In this document: positions 5,309-6,487 of the stretch, in pieces
Position numbering within the stretch: the stretch's first letter is position 1
Layout: every line of letters begins with the position of its first letter
From: an uncultured Clostridia bacterium
GTDB taxonomy: Bacteria > Bacillota_A > Clostridia > Oscillospirales > Oscillospiraceae
Direction: 5' to 3'
NCBI GenBank assembly: GCA_946410505.1
Contig: CAMKAP010000120.1
Coordinates: forward strand, 1 to 6,487
Length of the DNA: 6,487 nucleotides
Position numbers and translations under genes: made by a program
The notes under the pieces: model-generated
The model's input: only the letters and a program-made list of their open reading frames with translations
Told to the model about the DNA's origin: nothing
Databases searched by the model: none

Positions 5309-5346
5309 GCTGGACACCCTGCGTCCGGCGAGAAAGGAAGGATTGA

Positions 5347-6487
5347 ATGTCAAGCATTACCCCGGAGCGGCTGCGGCAGTTCACCGCGCTGCTCCAGAAA
5401 TACAAAACCGGGAAGGCCAGCCTGGAGCGGCGGGTGGTCTCCGCCGAGAACTGGTGGAAGCTGCGCAACCGCTTCGAGGAGCGCAGAAACGGCTTCGGCG
5501 ACGACGGCGGCTATCGCTCGGAGAGCGGCTGGCTGCACAACGTGATCGTGTCCAAGCATGCGGACGCCATGGAGGCCTATCCGGAGCCGCTGATCCTGCC
5601 CCGAGAGCCGGGGGATCGGGAGCAGGCCCGCCTGCTCACCGCGATCCTGCCCTGCATCCTGGAGCAGAACCGCTTTGAAAAGACCTATGACGCGGCCATG
5701 TGGCAGAAGCTCAAAACCGGCACCGCCTGCTACCGGGTGGTCTGGGACCCGGAGAAATGCGGAGGACTCGGCGACATTGCCATCGAGCGGGTGGATCTGC
5801 TGAATCTGTTCTGGGAGCCGGGCATGGACGACATACAGAAAAGCCGCTGCTTCTTCTGTACACACCTGGAGGACGAGGAGACGCTCTGCGAGAAATACCC
5901 GCAGCTCCGGGGCAGGCTGCGCAGCTCACCCTTTATGGCCACGCGATTTGTCTACGACGATACGGTGAGCCTGGAGGGAAAGGTCACCGTCATTGAGGTC
6001 TATTACAAGAAACGCGGCGTACTGCACTACTGCAAGTACGTGGGGGATACCGTGCTGTATGCCACGGAGGAGGAGCCGGACGCCGAGGGCGGCGCTGAAA
6101 ATGCGGAGGGGCTTTATGCGCACGGGAAATATCCCTTCGTGTTCGACCCGCTGTTTCCCGTGGAGGGCAGCCCCTGCGGCTACGGCTTTGTGGACCTCTG
6201 CGCCAACGTCCAGACCGCCATCGATCTGATGCGCACGGCCTTTGTCAAAAACACGCTGGTGGGTGCAACGCCCCGCTATTTCCAGCGGATCGACGGCTCC
6301 GTGAACGAAGAGGAGTTTACCGACCTGAGCCGGGCGCTGGTGCATGTGAGCGGAAACCTGGGCGAGGACAGCCTGCGGCAGATCGGCTTCGCGGGGCTCC
6401 CCGGCGTCTACGTGGAGGTGCTGGAATCCGCGATCCGGGAGCTGCGGGAGACCTCCGGCAACACCGAGACCGCCAACGGCACCATGA
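5347..6487 (+). CDS. Phage portal protein, 3' end outside the window
   Basis: An open frame from ATG 5347 to the window edge: 380 codons visible and no stop. The RBS AGGAAGG (5335-5341) lies 5 nt before the ATG. The portal is the dodecameric ring at the prohead vertex through which DNA enters and on which the terminase docks. Recognised from WLHNVIVSKHADAMEAYPEP (about 62-81), FEKTYDAAMWQKLKTGTACY (about 110-129), the RVDLLNLFWEPG stretch (148-159) and a C-terminal RELRETSGNTETANG (364-378), a style seen in portal proteins of gut Clostridia prophages. Position directly after TerL is the usual order. Same reading strand and probably the same transcript as the terminase. Only the C-terminal part is missing; nothing suggests the visible part is broken. 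Confidence 0.85.
   Translation, partial: MSSITPERLRQFTALLQKYKTGKASLERRVVSAENWWKLRNRFEERRNGFGDDGGYRSESGWLHNVIVSKHADAMEAYPEPLILPREPGDREQARLLTAILPCILEQNRFEKTYDAAMWQKLKTGTACYRVVWDPEKCGGLGDIAIERVDLLNLFWEPGMDDIQKSRCFFCTHLEDEETLCEKYPQLRGRLRSSPFMATRFVYDDTVSLEGKVTVIEVYYKKRGVLHYCKYVGDTVLYATEEEPDAEGGAENAEGLYAHGKYPFVFDPLFPVEGSPCGYGFVDLCANVQTAIDLMRTAFVKNTLVGATPRYFQRIDGSVNEEEFTDLSRALVHVSGNLGEDSLRQIGFAGLPGVYVEVLESAIRELRETSGNTETANGTM

Noticed and set aside
1942..5354. ATGTCAAG recurring near 1942, in both terminase-tail copies and at the portal start
   Set aside because: Eight or nine bases are too short to signify in a 6.5-kb window. The flanks do not match, so it was not treated as an attachment site or repeat.
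5117..5545. 142-codon + strand frame with a CSFCG motif resembling a zinc ribbon
   Set aside because: It would need a TTG start inside a stem-loop, has no second CxxC, runs through the repeat and overlaps the portal in another frame. The motif is probably chance.

Overview
The window is a GC-rich, densely coding stretch that looks like a chromosome-prophage junction, or a prophage remnant, in a high-GC gut-type Clostridium relative (Oscillospiraceae/Ruminococcaceae-like). That placement is inferred from strong Gram-positive ribosome binding sites (RBS), TTGACA/TATAAT-type promoters, the style of the GT39 protein and the TerL/portal sequences. No marker gene fixes the species.

Layout. Bases 1-65 hold a GC-rich hairpin and the RBS of the first gene. 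Bases 66-1829 (+) encode a complete PMT/GT39-type membrane glycosyltransferase, probably a host gene. Bases 1829-2170 are non-coding and packed with six stem-loops. One is a long near-perfect hairpin that starts at the stop codon. The others form an A-B-C-A'-B' series in which A and B each occur twice. Bases 2171-2965 (-) encode a CI/LexA-like repressor: an XRE helix-turn-helix joined to an S24 autoprotease with a visible Ala-Gly cleavage site and Ser/Lys dyad. Bases 2966-3277 are AT-richer and regulatory. They hold back-to-back promoters, two near-identical GTTC-N9-GAAC dyads exactly 150 bp apart, and a structured leader with a T6 run. Then follow, all on +, a 23-aa ORF, an overlapping 86-aa ORF, the terminase large subunit (3652-5079) and a portal protein that runs off the window end (5347 onward).

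How the parts fit. The repressor and the packaging genes are transcribed divergently from a shared control region. The simplest reading is a lysogeny-type switch in which RecA-stimulated self-cleavage of the repressor relieves repression of the rightward operon. No integrase, Cro, replication or lysis gene lies between repressor and terminase, so the packaging module sits unusually close to the repressor. This may reflect a defective or rearranged prophage or a compact element.

The most unusual directly visible feature is a 97-bp direct repeat (95/97 identical) that duplicates the 3' end of the terminase gene out of frame between terminase and portal. No clearly new biological system is evident. 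The hairpin array, the paired dyads and the terminase-tail duplication are the parts most worth a second look.
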